A DNA stretch of 64,000 nt from Apostichopus japonicus. Taxonomy: Eukaryota; Echinodermata; Holothuroidea; Aspidochirotida; Stichopodidae. Below the pieces are notes generated by a model. That model made no database searches, had not been told where the DNA came from, and saw only the letters and a program-made list of their open reading frames with translations. How positions within the stretch are numbered: position 1 is the stretch's first letter; every line of letters begins with the position of its first letter. The position numbers and the translations under genes are program-made. Shown in pieces: positions 33,122-47,500 of the stretch. The stretch is from assembly GCF_037975245.1 (NCBI RefSeq), contig NC_092562.1, positions 5,248,501 to 5,312,500 of the forward strand, written 5' to 3'.

Positions 33122-36107
33122 TACTAGCTGCTAAGAGTCACCACCATTCAGTATGCCAAGGAGAAAATGCAGGATTGTGGTGCAGGTGTCTATAGCCAGT
33201 ACAAGTAAGGTGTGCATAAAAGACAGCAGGAATAGTCAGTGGAAGACAAAAGATTGATGTTTGAAAAATTTGCGGGTGAATTATGGCTGCCTGGAGACCC
33301 TTGCACCAAGAACGGTACAGCCTTGGAAAACTGTAGGAAAGAACACCTTTAAAAGTATGGTGGACCTGTCACCTGTCTGTCAGCCCACGTCGAGCTAAAT
33401 CGAGAGGAGAAATAATGAATCTTCCAGTATTTGCCAGTAGTGAACATGCACGATCTAACCACAAGTATTTACTGCTCGAGTTTATACCAGAAATTTAAAA
33501 TGCAGAAAAATAATGCCATAGCTAGTCATTATGTCTATATGGACTCTACCAGAACCTGCAGTTGATAAGGCAAGGATTTTCATTCATGAGGAGCATGGTA
33601 TATCTTAACAGGAGGGAGTCAGTATACAATGTACTCTTTATACTTAAATGTATCAGGGAGTGGGGGAGGGGTAGGGGTGTAAGGGGTGGGCAGGGAGTCT
33701 TATGTCCCTTTCTGATACAGATACCTTCTAGGTCTATTTCCTTGCTGCCTAGTTGAATAGTAATAACATATTGGCATATTATTGTCTTACTCCAGAAATT
33801 ACATATTGAGTTGATTGCATATCAGATATAACCATCCTGTGTTACCTTCCCAACCTATATAGTAAATTTTCAAAATGTTACAACCCTAGTAAACTGTATC
33901 GCTTGCATGGACTAGATTGGTGTGTTGTGTGCTCTACGATGGGTTACTTTGTAAGTAAAATCACTAAAAAACCACTATGCGGGATTGTGCAAGTCATTCA
34001 AATCTTGTATATAGATTGCTTATGAGCTAACATTGTAAAAGTAAAAAAACCACAAAGAGTTTGGTTTATTCCTATCATTTATGTCACCCACATTTGTCTT
34101 TCTTTTGATAACTTATGTCATTTTCATAATTTACAACAAACTAATATGAATAATAAAGCAATACAATGTTTCACTCAAAGATCTCCACATGAAACCTGAG
34201 GCAGTCACATGAAAGGAAGATCGGATTGGTACAGGTCCTCACAAACATCAAGAGATCTGTGTTTCTGTTGCAAATCAAACACCAGCAAACAGTTTCTGAC
34301 AACATATATTTTCAAGTTATTGTTTAAACTCTCCTATCTTATCATTATGACAGAGGTAGGTTCTTTGGGAATTTTAACCAAAGAAAACTAAATGTAAATT
34401 ACCCAACACAAATATTGATGCAAGCAACTACATTTTGGACAGACTGCACGCAGTTTCTGTAGAGGACAGCACTTGAAGAAACACTTTAGACAAACTGAAT
34501 GCAAACAGATGCTCTAGTGAAAGGAAATGCCTTCCTGGATAAATAAATAAATTTGTACATCATATTAAGAAAGACGAACACCGCAATATAGTTTCCAGCA
34601 ACAGTTTGTTGAAAACAATTATAAAAACACATAACAATGTAGCTGTTATTAACTGGCACAGATACATTTATGTCCTTATCTTTCTGTTTAAGGAATTCTG
34701 AATGTTGAGTAAAACTCACCCATCATCTTTGAATTAAGGGTTGTTGAAGATGGATAAAATCCCCAAAAGCATGACAGCTGTACTGGGTGGGACTTGTTGT
34801 TACAGATTATACATTGCTGAATATTACAAGGAAATGCACTATAATTTGCAAAAAATTCTTTCTTCCAAAACCTTAAAAAAAAAAAGGACCATCAAATGCT
34901 ACACTGTGATATTGGTTCCTTTGGTAGTTCTTAATAATAAACTTTGTTAAATTACAACCTTCTCTTTACTGACCAATGACAAGGACATTCAGAAAGACAC
35001 AATCATGTCAACTCAAATTCGCTAACATTAGGAGTATGGTGATGATAGGCTCTCTATTCTTACTATTCAAAACTTGGTCGACACGGCATAAATACTGCAA
35101 AGTAATGGATAAAAATCTATATACGATGCTTTCATGTAATACAAAATATATGTGATACAGATACAATTTACAATTCCAAGAGAAAAAAAACAACATATTT
35201 ATAAAACTTTGATACAAACAAATATGTCATCAATTTTTTTTTTAATGTTTTAATGCACCCTTACCATTCAATCGATGGCTGTATTGATCAATCAATTTAT
35301 TGCTTCACCTCTGCTACAACACAGAATAGAAAATGTGCGTATTCTAGCAATCCACAAAGTCAACGTTCATCAAGAACACTTTAGTTGACGAAGTCAAAAC
35401 TGAAAGGTTTTGTTGAAATCATCGCTGACTTTACCGATTCTTCTAGATTTTTTTTCAAGCTCATTCCTCAATGTGAGTTACGAAAGAAAAGACTTTGGTT
35501 TTTGGGAGAGCTACAGGGTTCTCTTCGTGTCATGCGACTAACGTAGGATTGGTGCCATTTCCACACTGATTGTTATGTGAATGTACATGGTGTGTCCTGT
35601 AGATAGAAGACAAAAGAAACACATGAAATCAAATCAATCAAAAAGGGATTTTTTTTTTAAATGATCGACGTCAGACATTCTTGGAAGAGCAAAGATACTT
35701 TTCGGTTACTTATTGTTCGTGATTTGCAGATACTTTATCTTACTTTATAAAGAAAAAAAATAACAAATTCAGACTTTCAGTCAGTCAGTCAGTCTGATAC
35801 AGCGATTACCATGAGACTAAGGAACCTCTGGAGTAGCATTTGGTTAATGATAGTACACACGAAAAAAATAACAAGGAATATAAACGGCAGATGTCAGATT
35901 CTTAAGGCGGTATCCTCAGATTCTTAAGGCGGTATCCTCCTGTTTAAGATTAGTTGCTAGTGATGGTAGAAACCTTTTGCAATCCTATTCCAGTCGCTAT
36001 ATAAATGGCAAAGAGCTGATTCTTATGACTCGGTGTTGCATCCAGTCATTAGCGTATGCAGCAACTGACGAGAGACCAAAAATAAAGTCTTAAATCCTGC
36101 TAACTAC
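33122..36107. other. Tail-to-tail spacer between C9orf72 and mucolipin
   Basis: AT-rich DNA without a convincing gene; it should carry the 3' UTRs of both neighbours. AATAAA at 34152 may end the C9orf72 transcript. A 22-bp direct duplication (CAGATTCTTAAGGCGGTATC) is at about 35895-35938. A G-rich stretch is at 33658-33700. Confidence 0.65.
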
Positions 36108-38527
36108 TCACTGTTCAAAAGAGCTGTATCTTCTTATGCTCTTTCGTAGCTTTGACCAGTTCCGTTTGGCTTTCCTCCTAAAGTGTCCCGATTCGGGAAC
36201 ATCTTCACAGAGAGCTATGAACCTCTTCAGATCGCCCCCCTCGATATGACCTGACCTCTGAAAGTCCTGAAGGTGAAGGGCAAAAAGAAAGACACTTAAA
36301 GGGACGTTGGTGGCTGAAACTTTATGTTCTACTAAAATATAGAATTCTAAAAAACAGTGGACAGCTAAGCTAACATTCATTTACTTTATCAACTGCAAGG
36401 ACACAGCGATAAGAAGATTTTAATGCTTTTGAAGAACATCTTCCATGATAAAAATCGCAGATCACCGATTGTGATCTTCTTGTTGGATCAAGGGAAGCTA
36501 TCAATTTACCTTTATAGTCAAAACAGCTTACATTCAGTCAAAAAAATATATAAGTTACATATTAATAAGGGATTTTCAGATAACACTTTGTAGCATTTTT
36601 CTCTTTATCTTTGCATAAAGTGTCAAAATTACCTGCAACTAGAATATCCCTTTCATACATTTCCTATCAGTGCCATTCAAATAGCAACAAAACAAAAACT
36701 GACAAATGACTCAAAAAGTTTGGAAAAGCAAAACGGCTCAAGTTAATAAGTGTCTTTCTAACATACTGATAAATCATGAGAGCGATTTTTTTATGGTAGA
36801 GAGAGGCTGAGGGGGGTCTCATTTTTATCAGGGTTTTGCACAGTGGCGGAGCATCCATACAGTCAGGGAGGGGGGGGGGCAAATGGACTGCTGGCGCCCT
36901 TTTCAGCTCTTTACCACTTTTTACTTAAATTCTAGATTATTGACTTTTTTATTGCGCTCTCATCTGCTTATTGACATTTGTCACATTTTGTTGGTGTAAT
37001 TTGGCGATGACACCTATATATTCATCGTTTATCTGCAAATTAGCCAGGCCCGGAAAAGGTCGTTTCCGGCGATCTAGGGAGTATCTTTACTAAAAAACTT
37101 TCTGTACGCTACACGCCAACCAGTGGTGGCGCTCCGCTTAGATAGTGTCAAAAGCGCCCCTACAGACCATTCCCGCCCCTCCTGACCAATACCCCTAGCT
37201 ACGCCACTGGTTCTGCAATGGGAGTGCAATAAATCCCAACTCGTGTCTGTAATGATATAACGGTAACCTTACCTTGACCGTTTCGTACGTGTCCATTATG
37301 ACGGATATGAAGAGGCTGAGTACGACGTAGATGAAGAGACTGATGAAACTATAAAGGTAGAGTTTGCTAAAGACGAAGATGACCATCTTATTCTCCGGCA
37401 TCTCCTCAAAGGTCGGGAACATGTCGTCTCCGTTGATCAATGAGAACATGCACTCCATCGTTATCGTGAACGTTCGAAACTGGAAGGAGGAAGGGAAGAG
37501 ATGGTCCGTTAAAGGACACGGTTGTAGAAACATTCTTACCACTGCTCAATGTATTGGTTTTGGGAAAGAGGGGGACGATATCCAACATCATCTAAGTCAT
37601 TTTGACGTTGACATGTTTCAAAAAATTGCTAACAGATGCTCAGGTCTTCCTGTCCAATGTAGTATTGACTCACAGAGAGAGTATCTTAAATTTTTAGAAC
37701 TATGAAACTTTGCAGGAACTCAATTCCATATCATCAAGGTTGTGATGAGAGGATTCCTCGTGGGTTTTTTCTTCCAACTATAGTCATTCAATAAGCAGAG
37801 TATTTTGGTGCAGAAAGGTTTTGTTACAAGTATAGTCAAAGTATTACATGCATCGAGTAAATCAGATACTGCTTGAATAGAACAAGATAGATGCTACCTG
37901 CCTTACAAACTGAGAACTTTGAAACTTTTCACATCTACGGGCTTTGCTTATGCCATGGTCCTAGAGTGATGCAACGAGAAAAACTACATGCAAATTGAAA
38001 CGGACAGAGACACTGAGAACGGTTCATCCGTTAAAAGAAGCGTTTCTCACCTTGCCATGGTATGGTCCAAGTATAATCCACCCAGCAAAACCATAAGCTA
38101 TGTAAATGATACCAGCACACACAGAGAACCTTAGGACATTAGGCATTGACCTCTTGAAGGTAACTAGTAACACCTATAAGGAAAAAAGAGAGAGATAAAC
38201 TTCATTGTAGTAATTGATAGAAGGGTTATGTTGGTGTGGGGGGGGGGTAGAGGGTAAGAGCAGGTCTAGAATAGAAGAGGCATCTACTGTATGGGTTGGA
38301 CAGAGGGTTTCACTGACAAAAACTTCCAGAAAGAGATGCCCCAGGAAATATTTACTATGAAAGTAAACAATTTATCCAATTCTACATACATCTGTAAACT
38401 TTGTCACAGGGTGATGTATGGTACTTTAAATCTTCCTTTTATAAGTTTCTAGTAACTTATAGAGTAAATGAAAGTTGGGCTTCTCCCACGTTCATGGTCG
38501 CTATATTGTCGTAAGCAAAACTGCCTG

Positions 38528-38569
<42 letters not shown>

Positions 38570-41500
38570 ACATTATAAGTCTCCTTCGATTATTTTAGAC
38601 AGTCCTAGTTTTCACATCTGGACATGAAATAGTACTTACTTAACCTGGTTTTACATAATGTTACATAACATGAGTACCACGTGTTCTATAACACAAAAGA
38701 ACTGTAACTGAACATAGAGGAAGTAGTTAACTCATTGGTATGTTGGGCGTGTCTGGGAATAAACTAAAACATAATAGGTCCAGATGTCTCTGGCATTTTC
38801 AGAAATACCTCTGTTACCTCAGTTGCTTTTGATCCTTAAGAGTAGTTCACACAGCAGTGGGTCAATTTTTGTCATGCTGCCTTACTAACTGAAAGTTTAA
38901 CTTACAGTATACATATATATATATATATAACGAGGCAGGGGCAACATCTTACTAAGTACTTTATGTGCTTTTAATGTTCTACTTGATTGGAGGAGTTTTC
39001 TGGCAAATAACCAACTGAGAGTCAATGGAGCCATATTGAAAGGTAACCATCTTTATTTTACAAGTTCATATAAGATAAAGTTAAATGTTGTATCACTTTA
39101 TTGAAGAAAACAGAGATCAAATTTCAGCAGGAATGTGTTTAGCTGCATGGCATGTACTTTCATAAAGTCATGCATATGTATATGTTATTGTGTATATGTT
39201 ATGTACATGTAATATTAATGTAATATTGTTTCAACTTTGGATAAGTATAGTAAACCTTCAAAGGGAGAGAAAAAAAACACAAATCATGGGTTGATATTTA
39301 TTGGAGATCAAGTTTCCTGAGCATAAGCATGCTAGTAGTTCAATAACAGTATTGTAATACAGAAAACAAATCTATAACTATTTGGTGACAAACCTTACAT
39401 CAATGATATTGTTTTACATGGGAGGGAGGGGGGAGGGAGGGGAAATGCTGGGGGGAGGGAGGGAAATGCTGGTGAGGGGGTGGAAGTAATTTATTCTATT
39501 TCTATTGCTAATTCTGCTATATTGTCATGTGTGTTCAAAATAACGATCGAGTTTTGTACTAAAATTAATGTTCATTGAGTTTTTAAAACAAATGTACTAC
39601 GGTATTGCATTTCAATTACGTTGTATATTGGGACATTCCCACTTGAGCAGTCGAACCCAAACATCGACCGAGGTCACACTTACATTATATTTGTTGAAAA
39701 AGCCCAAATATCTCAAGATTCCAAACCAAACGAGGGAGGTTGCTAATCCCAGCAGAAGGCTACAGTAATCGCTACCAGCCCATTTCTAAAACAAAAGATT
39801 GAAAGATGGTTAAATGAGAAACAATATCATTATGGCTAAATATTAAGACAATTATATTTGATCTTAGGAGATTAACATGATTAACAGTAAACAATGAGAC
39901 ATGAACCAATAATTGACAAAATCATAAGATTTGCTTTAAAAAGGGCATTTCAGAATAGTTTTAATTCTAAAACAACTTTAAGAGTTAATCTAAGTCAAAT
40001 TTTCCAATACCAAAAAAATCTTGCAACTTGCAGTTTTAACAGTATATTATCTGTTCAAGTTAAATGCATCCCAAAAATGAAAACAACAAATTTTTCAAAA
40101 AATTCTGATCTTGTTAATATTCTTTTCCAGGTTACTTTTATTTGAGTTAGAAATGACTGTGTCTAGCTAACGAAGCCATCAATTCACAAGGAGGTGAACC
40201 AACTAAGTATGCTCTAATTGTAATGTTTATTTAGCAAAAATATCTACGAGGGTGGCCAACCTCTAACCAAGTGAACTTTTGAGTACTTCTTCAAGAATGA
40301 GGTCTCTGATGGACCAGCGATCGGTACTAAAAATGTGTTTTGATCAAAATGATCTACATTATGGAATTATCATAGCATGTTTCACATGCACAGATTCCTC
40401 AATCTTCACCACATATTCTCTCTTGTGCCCACTATTTTGGGTGATAACAATGGTATCTGATATTTTCCCTATCCCAGGGCACCCCCTCTCCTTCCAGAAA
40501 TCCTAGATCCACCAATGGTAAACAGTTGCTTGAAATGTGTAAAACCATACATTAAAACCTGAAACTTTAACAGAATAACAATATGTGTAAAAGTAAGTGG
40601 GCCTGACGTTTCGATGCTAGCAGGATCTTCTTCAGAGGCCGAATGACAAGTAACAGAAACTACAAGGGACAAAATACAAGCCCAGCATACAAGTAGGTTA
40701 ATGATCAGGGTAAACACAAAAGAGATGGAGGTAAGAGGATTAGTTGACAAAGGGATGGAGAGAAGAAAGAAAAGAAAGGAACCAACAGGAGGAAGAGGAG
40801 AGGTAGGAGTATAAAAATATATCTTCTGCATTCACAAACTTCCATATTGTTGGACTATCACATGCAAACTCAATCAAATGAAAAAAATAATAAAACACTG
40901 ATTCCATTCAGGGCAAGAAAATTAAAATGTGGAGGAAATACCAAACACTAAATATAGGGCTGTAAAGTTGCCTCAAATTTCGATTAGACAAGAGGTTTGT
41001 AGTCACCTTGTAATCGAGGAAGATCTTGCAGACTGTACCAGATATGGTAAGGCAATCGCTCACACAGATGTTGACGTACCACAGGTTCAAAAACTCAATT
41101 CTGTCCCATTTGGACAAATCCCTATCATAATATTCTTTGAAAAAGGCTATAGTTTTCTGAAAGATGAGAAAAGGAAAACCATGGGCGATATATGTCATAC
41201 ATTCTTATGATCTACGACCTATTAGGTTTTACCCCCTAAATTGATAATGGTCCAAACTCTCTGGAATATTACAGGCAAAAACTTGAATACAAATTGCACC
41301 AGCAAATTTTTAATAGATAAGGTCTGCCATTATTTTGAACAATTTAGCTAAATTATCTCATATTTATTAGCTTTGAAAACTTAAGGGTTAAGACCATTTT
41401 AACCGTGAATTAAAATCCACATGTATAAACTCTTGACTCACATGTCTGAGATGTCTACCGTTCAACAGCGATCTGAGACACAAGATGAATGAAATCAAAC

Positions 41501-44500
41501 AAAATATCATCACAAATATGTCGAAGAATAGAATGGCTAACAGGCTGTGGTCGTACTTTCCTTCGCTGGAGGCTGGGTGTAATCAGGAGAAATAGAATGA
41601 AAGGTTACACAAATCTGTATCAAATCTTCATTTTTCAAACCCAAATTGAAAGTAGTTTACTTTTCTGCTTTCCTCTTGAATTGCCTGCTAGCAGCTAGTG
41701 GGCATTTTTATCAATCAGATATCTGTCACAAAGACATACAACCCAGTACATTTCTATTCAAGAGTAAACTCACAGACTTAGTGCTGTGATTATGCCCACT
41801 TAAAGACACATAGCCAGTCCATTCTATTCAAGAGTAAATTCACAGACTTAGTGCTGTGATTATGCCCACTTAAAGACACACAGCCAGTGCATTCTATTCA
41901 AGAGTAAACTCACAGACTTAGTGCTGTGATTATGCCCACTTAAAGACACACAGCCAGTACATTCTATTTAAGAGTAAACTCACAGACTTAGTGCTGTGAT
42001 TATGCCCACTTAAAGACACATAGCCAGTACATTCTATTCAAGAGTAAACTCACAGACTTAGTGCTGTGATTATGCCCACTAAAAGACACACAGCCAGTGC
42101 ATTCTATTCAAGAGTAAACTCACAGACTTAGTGCTGTGATTATGCCCACTTAAATACAGTACACATCCAGTACATTCTATTTAAGAGTAAACTCACAGAC
42201 TTAGTGCTGTGATTATGCCCACTTAAAGACACACAGCCAGTGCATTCTATTCAAGAGTAAACTCACAGACTTAGTGCTGTGATTATGCCCACTTAAATAC
42301 AGTACACATCCAGTACATTCTATTTAAGAGTAAACTCACAGACTTAGTGCTGTGATTATGCCCACTTAAAGACACACAGCCAGTGCATTCTATTCAAGAG
42401 TAAACTCACAGACTTAGTGCTGTGATTATGCCCACTTAAATTCACACATCCAGTACATTCTATTTAAGAGTAAACTCACAGACTTAGTGCTGTGATTATG
42501 CCCACTTAAAGACACACAGCCAGTACATTCTATTCAAGAGTAAACTCACAGACTTAGTGCTGTGATTATGCCCACTTAAATACAGTACACATCCAGTACA
42601 TTCTATTCAAGAGTAAACTCACAGACTTAGTGCTGTGATTATGCCTACTTAAAGACACATAGCCAGTACATTCTATTCAAGAGTAAACTCACAGACTTAG
42701 TGCAGTTATTATGCCCACTTAAAGACACACAGCCAGTATATTCTATTCAAGAGTAAACTCACAGACTTAGTGCTGTGATTATGCCCACTTAAAGACACAC
42801 AGCCAGTACATTCTATTCAAAGAGTAAACTCACAGACTTAGTGCTGTGATTATGCCCACTTAAAAATGCAAAATGAGAAAACACCTGATTACAGGAAATA
42901 TTTATATTTCTAATCTGATATTGAAGAGATTCTCCTTTAAAGTAAACCTTATTTCAGGAAATGATATTAAGTCATCATTAACGGATTTATTTTTCAATAT
43001 GAATACATTATTTTCTCTAGAATACTAACATCTTGACGAAACCTTGATATCCTGCTCCATGCAAAACAACTGCATGAGGCAGGAAATCAGTTCTACTTGA
43101 ATGTTTCTGTTAAGAAAAGCCTTTATTTCTTCCCACTCCTTTTTTGCATCATTTTATTTTGCTTTTGATGAGCTGACATAGTGAACGGTGTGCTAAACTA
43201 GGTAGTCCAGTCACTCTGATTGATGAGCCTCCAATGCTTGACAGTCTTCTACTTGCTATCAACCACTCGCAGAAGTATTGAAATGTCAATATTTGAGTCA
43301 GGTTTTTTTTTGTGTCAAGGGGTTATGGATCCATCAAATACCAACCTTGAATATGTTGGGTACAGTCTTTGTCCATGATGTCAAGAAATTGCAAGGTAAC
43401 AGGTAGCCTACCACCATGGTTTATGTAATCGTAATGCACCTGTATGGAGACATAGCAGAATGACATATGAATATGAATAGGGAGCATAGAAACCACTGCT
43501 GATGATGATGTATGAAGCACGAAAAGATAAAACAGCATTTTGAATGAATAAACCAGAAAATATGGTAGACAGTTCTACAGTCTCAAACACAAATGGGGCA
43601 TTTTGCACATGCCTCGAACAACAACATTTTGTTCACTGACAAATGAATAATCTATAGTATACCATAGATGGTGCTAGTCTTGAGCACAGATGGATGAACT
43701 AACCTTTTATTCACTAATGAGTAACAAGACTAGAGCATATGGACGACAGTGGTAAAGTGTATAAGAAAATCGACTGGGACTGAATTCTTGTAACAAACTA
43801 AAGCATACATTGATGTAACAAAAGAGAAAGAGGCAGGTGAATTTACAAAGGAGGAATAAAATAGAGAACAAAGTTATGGTATTAATTATTACAAACTAAG
43901 ACAAACAGATGGACTGAATGCTGTCCCACTAATAAACCAGCACAACAGCTTACAGTTTAGTGACAACTGCAAAGTACATTTAAATGCAGTATTACCTCAC
44001 ATGTGGTTCTCTGTACATATATCATCAACTTGACAACATAGCTTGCTTCATTGAAAAATAACAATTCCCTGTCCAACACCAGGCCAGAATTACACAATCA
44101 GAGTTGCTGTTACATTGCTGTTACATTGTAACAAGAAAACAAAAAACAAACAAAGGCCGGTCTTTACCTCACACAACCGACAAGATCTGTCTGTGTGTGG
44201 GTTGACAGAAATGTTTTTGTTGTGAAATATCACATAATGCAAACTTATTTCTGGTGCAGGCCTAAGAGACTATACTACTACTTATATAAGCACAACTTAA
44301 AGTTGAGTTCTGTTTAGTCTCTGGCAGGTTTCCTCTTCTTACACTTTGACAAAGAACGATTGTTTTTATTTTCATTTTCATGTAAGACGGAAATCATATC
44401 ACTGATTGCTATGAACTTCCCACTAGCTAGCTGTTCAATACAATTATTTTTAGCATCAGGAAGCTTCTAGGGTATGTTTATTCCTGTTCATGTAACCGAT

Positions 44501-47500
44501 ACTACTATCAATTAAACGTACAGTCAACGTGTAATAATGGTTGACAGATGAGTTGTACAAACGAAGGACATTGACAGTACTTACACAGACATCAAAATTG
44601 AGGCAAACAGCGCTTGGATATTGTCCTTGTTTGATCAGAATGCTCTTGAGCGTAAAGTTTACTCGGAAATTGATCAGTCTTAACATGAAAGGAGAAAGTG
44701 AAAGAATAACTTAAAATGTCAAAAAACATAGTCTTCTATGGCAACAAGGCAAAACATGTCCATTAAACTGATTATGTTTAGTTCAGATATATATACAATT
44801 ATTAATTTTCTTTATTATTAGTGAGGTGTCATCCCATTGTGACCACTTTGACTTTGGTCGGTATGAGCGGTTCATAGGAAGTTTGTCTATCATAAGAATA
44901 TTACTACAATGTACATGTTTTTGTTAATGCAAATAAATTGGTTCTGTTTTTTTAATAGACTAGTAATTACCCCCCCCCCCCCCCTACACTCCTATTCCAT
45001 GATACTGTACTAACATGTCCTCGTACCAGTACTACCTAACATATATACATTCGGTACTCGTAATCCTGCTGTAGGGAACTTGTCACATGTCCACACAGTA
45101 CTAGTGTGCATTAAATGATACACTTGTACTTAGAGGATGGTACTTGTACTCCTAATTATACTTGATACTTGTACAGTTTGTACACTCAGTCAGTTGTACT
45201 TGCTATCTAATTCACCATGAATATTCATGAATATTCATGAATACCATGAATACCATGAATATCCATGATTACCATGAATATCCATGATTATCATGATTAC
45301 CCATGAAGATGAATGAATACCATGAATATCCATCTGATGAATATTCATGAATATCCATGGGGGACGAGTTTATGCATTAGTCAGTTATGTACTGTGTAAC
45401 TTGGAAGAGACTACACAAGCATACAACAGCAGGGTTTCCCCTGGGGATTGCTAGTGTAAGAGGTGGTAACTGGTTTTGTGAAACTTGAGGGCGTCACATA
45501 CCTTGAGGAGTGGGGTGGGAGGGGGGAGGCTGGGGGCATGGTCGCTCGGAAATTTTGATGAACATCCTAATGTAACTCATCCTAATCATAAATTAGTTTA
45601 AAATGCTATGTTACAACAGGTAGAAGAATTTTTATTTGTTGCTGTAATGTAGTGTTTACAGCCATTTTTTTTAATTCCAGATGATGGCATGGGATAAGAA
45701 AGTTGGATTGTAATCATTGCCTTTTTTTAGTCCTTCTCTGAAACAGTGAGGAGGCGATGTTGTTAACATTTTCATTGCCTTGTAGGAAAAGAAAATGAAA
45801 GATTCCAAGCCTGGAACGAGTGTCTTTGTCTTCCTCCAAAGGGATCATCATTTAAGGTGTATTTAACTTTCCGATGACAATGAAATGAGATTCATACATT
45901 CATATATTCATCGGTCACACAAGACGATGCCTTATGAGTCGACCAATTCTTCACCTCATCACTTACCTATCGAAAGAAAAATTGCCGTGTTTCTCTCGGA
46001 TGATGTCCCTCACGGAAACGTTGTGCGATGGCTCCACATCAAAAGAAAAGTTATCTGAAAGTAAAGCGAACTCCTATGAAACTGAAAGACAAGTCCTGCC
46101 TTGTAAACTCAATACAGCTAAAACCAGCTTCCCCCTCGATACAATATCAATCTGAACTTCCTGCCTACCCATATTACAAGCAGGAAGTAGTCGGTAGTAC
46201 CTTGTAACTATCCGTCGTGTTTACATCCTTGCATTGTCTCTCCAGCCATTGTCTCTCGATGACAGAGGAAATACAAAGCTGGTTTATTGCTCAGCCACTG
46301 ATCTATTAACTAATACTTTTATACTGGTCAATTTACATGGTCTATGGAAAGGTCACTATTTGTTTTAATGTAAAAAGTCAAGCAAAGGCTGTTAGATTTT
46401 TCCCATCAGTGGTACTTAGGCCATGACAAATTAGTATATTATAAACTTCTGGGTTATAGCTACGCTAACATCTGAGGTTAAGCCGAGTACTGTACCTGCC
46501 AGCTGATAAAAGTTAAAAGTTAAAGTTGAAGGTTTACAGTCTTGTATGAGGCTAATGCCTCCTCACATGACTTTACAACTTAACCCCTGGTCATTGGTAA
46601 CTTGTCACACCCACACACCAAAGTGTGCACAATTCAATCAATCTCTCCTGGGGCACCACAGTGCACCACAACCACGTGTCCCCCGGGGGACTTCCCATAG
46701 GGTGCAGCCACAAACCGGCGCACGCAACTATATTTACAAGTTACCTCGCAGGTCCCCATTTATACACCTGGGTGAAGAGAGGCAATGGAGATAAAGCGCC
46801 TTGCCCAAGGACACAACGCAATGATCTGGCCAGGGCTCGAACCTGTAATCCTTAGACCACAAGTCCACTGCCTTAACCACTTGACCACAACGCCCTCCAA
46901 CTAACCACCAGTTAGGGCAAGAATAAATACATGACAACATGTGAAGAGAAAGATAAAAAGAAGATACACTGTGCAGACTGTTGAATGTCAACAAGAGTAA
47001 ATTGTTAGAACTAGGCTTACAGAAGCTCGGTCAAGAAATGCCAGCAGTTACTTCAAGTTAAAGGAAAGACGTTTTGCGATGAAGTATTTATTAAAGGTTA
47101 GGGTATGCTTCAGGTACAACCCACAATATCGAAGCTCACCAATTCATCCCCCACCTTACACCCCTCCCCCCACCCATATTTTCTTGCACTTTTATGATAC
47201 ATTTCAAGAGATTTTCTGTACTGCCAGCATGAAGTATAAACGTTTTGTGGATATTGTATCTATTCAAGGTTATTTAGTTGCTGAATCCTGAAAGTGTATT
47301 CAAACCTCACATGTGCATTCTTGAATTTTTTTTCTTACTTGCAACTTCCTTTCAAGGCTGCAATACTGTTAATTACTACATATTTCTCTTTGACCATGTG
47401 GCCGGACTGGTCAGTGTGATATAAAAATGATGACCCAAAAGGAAAAGGATTTACATAACCTCAGAATTATTTCAGGGAATAACCAGCTCAATACTGAACA

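Noticed and set aside
45425-45570. CAGGGTTTCCCC start resembling a hAT element end
   Set aside because: No matching inverted end or 8-bp duplication was found.
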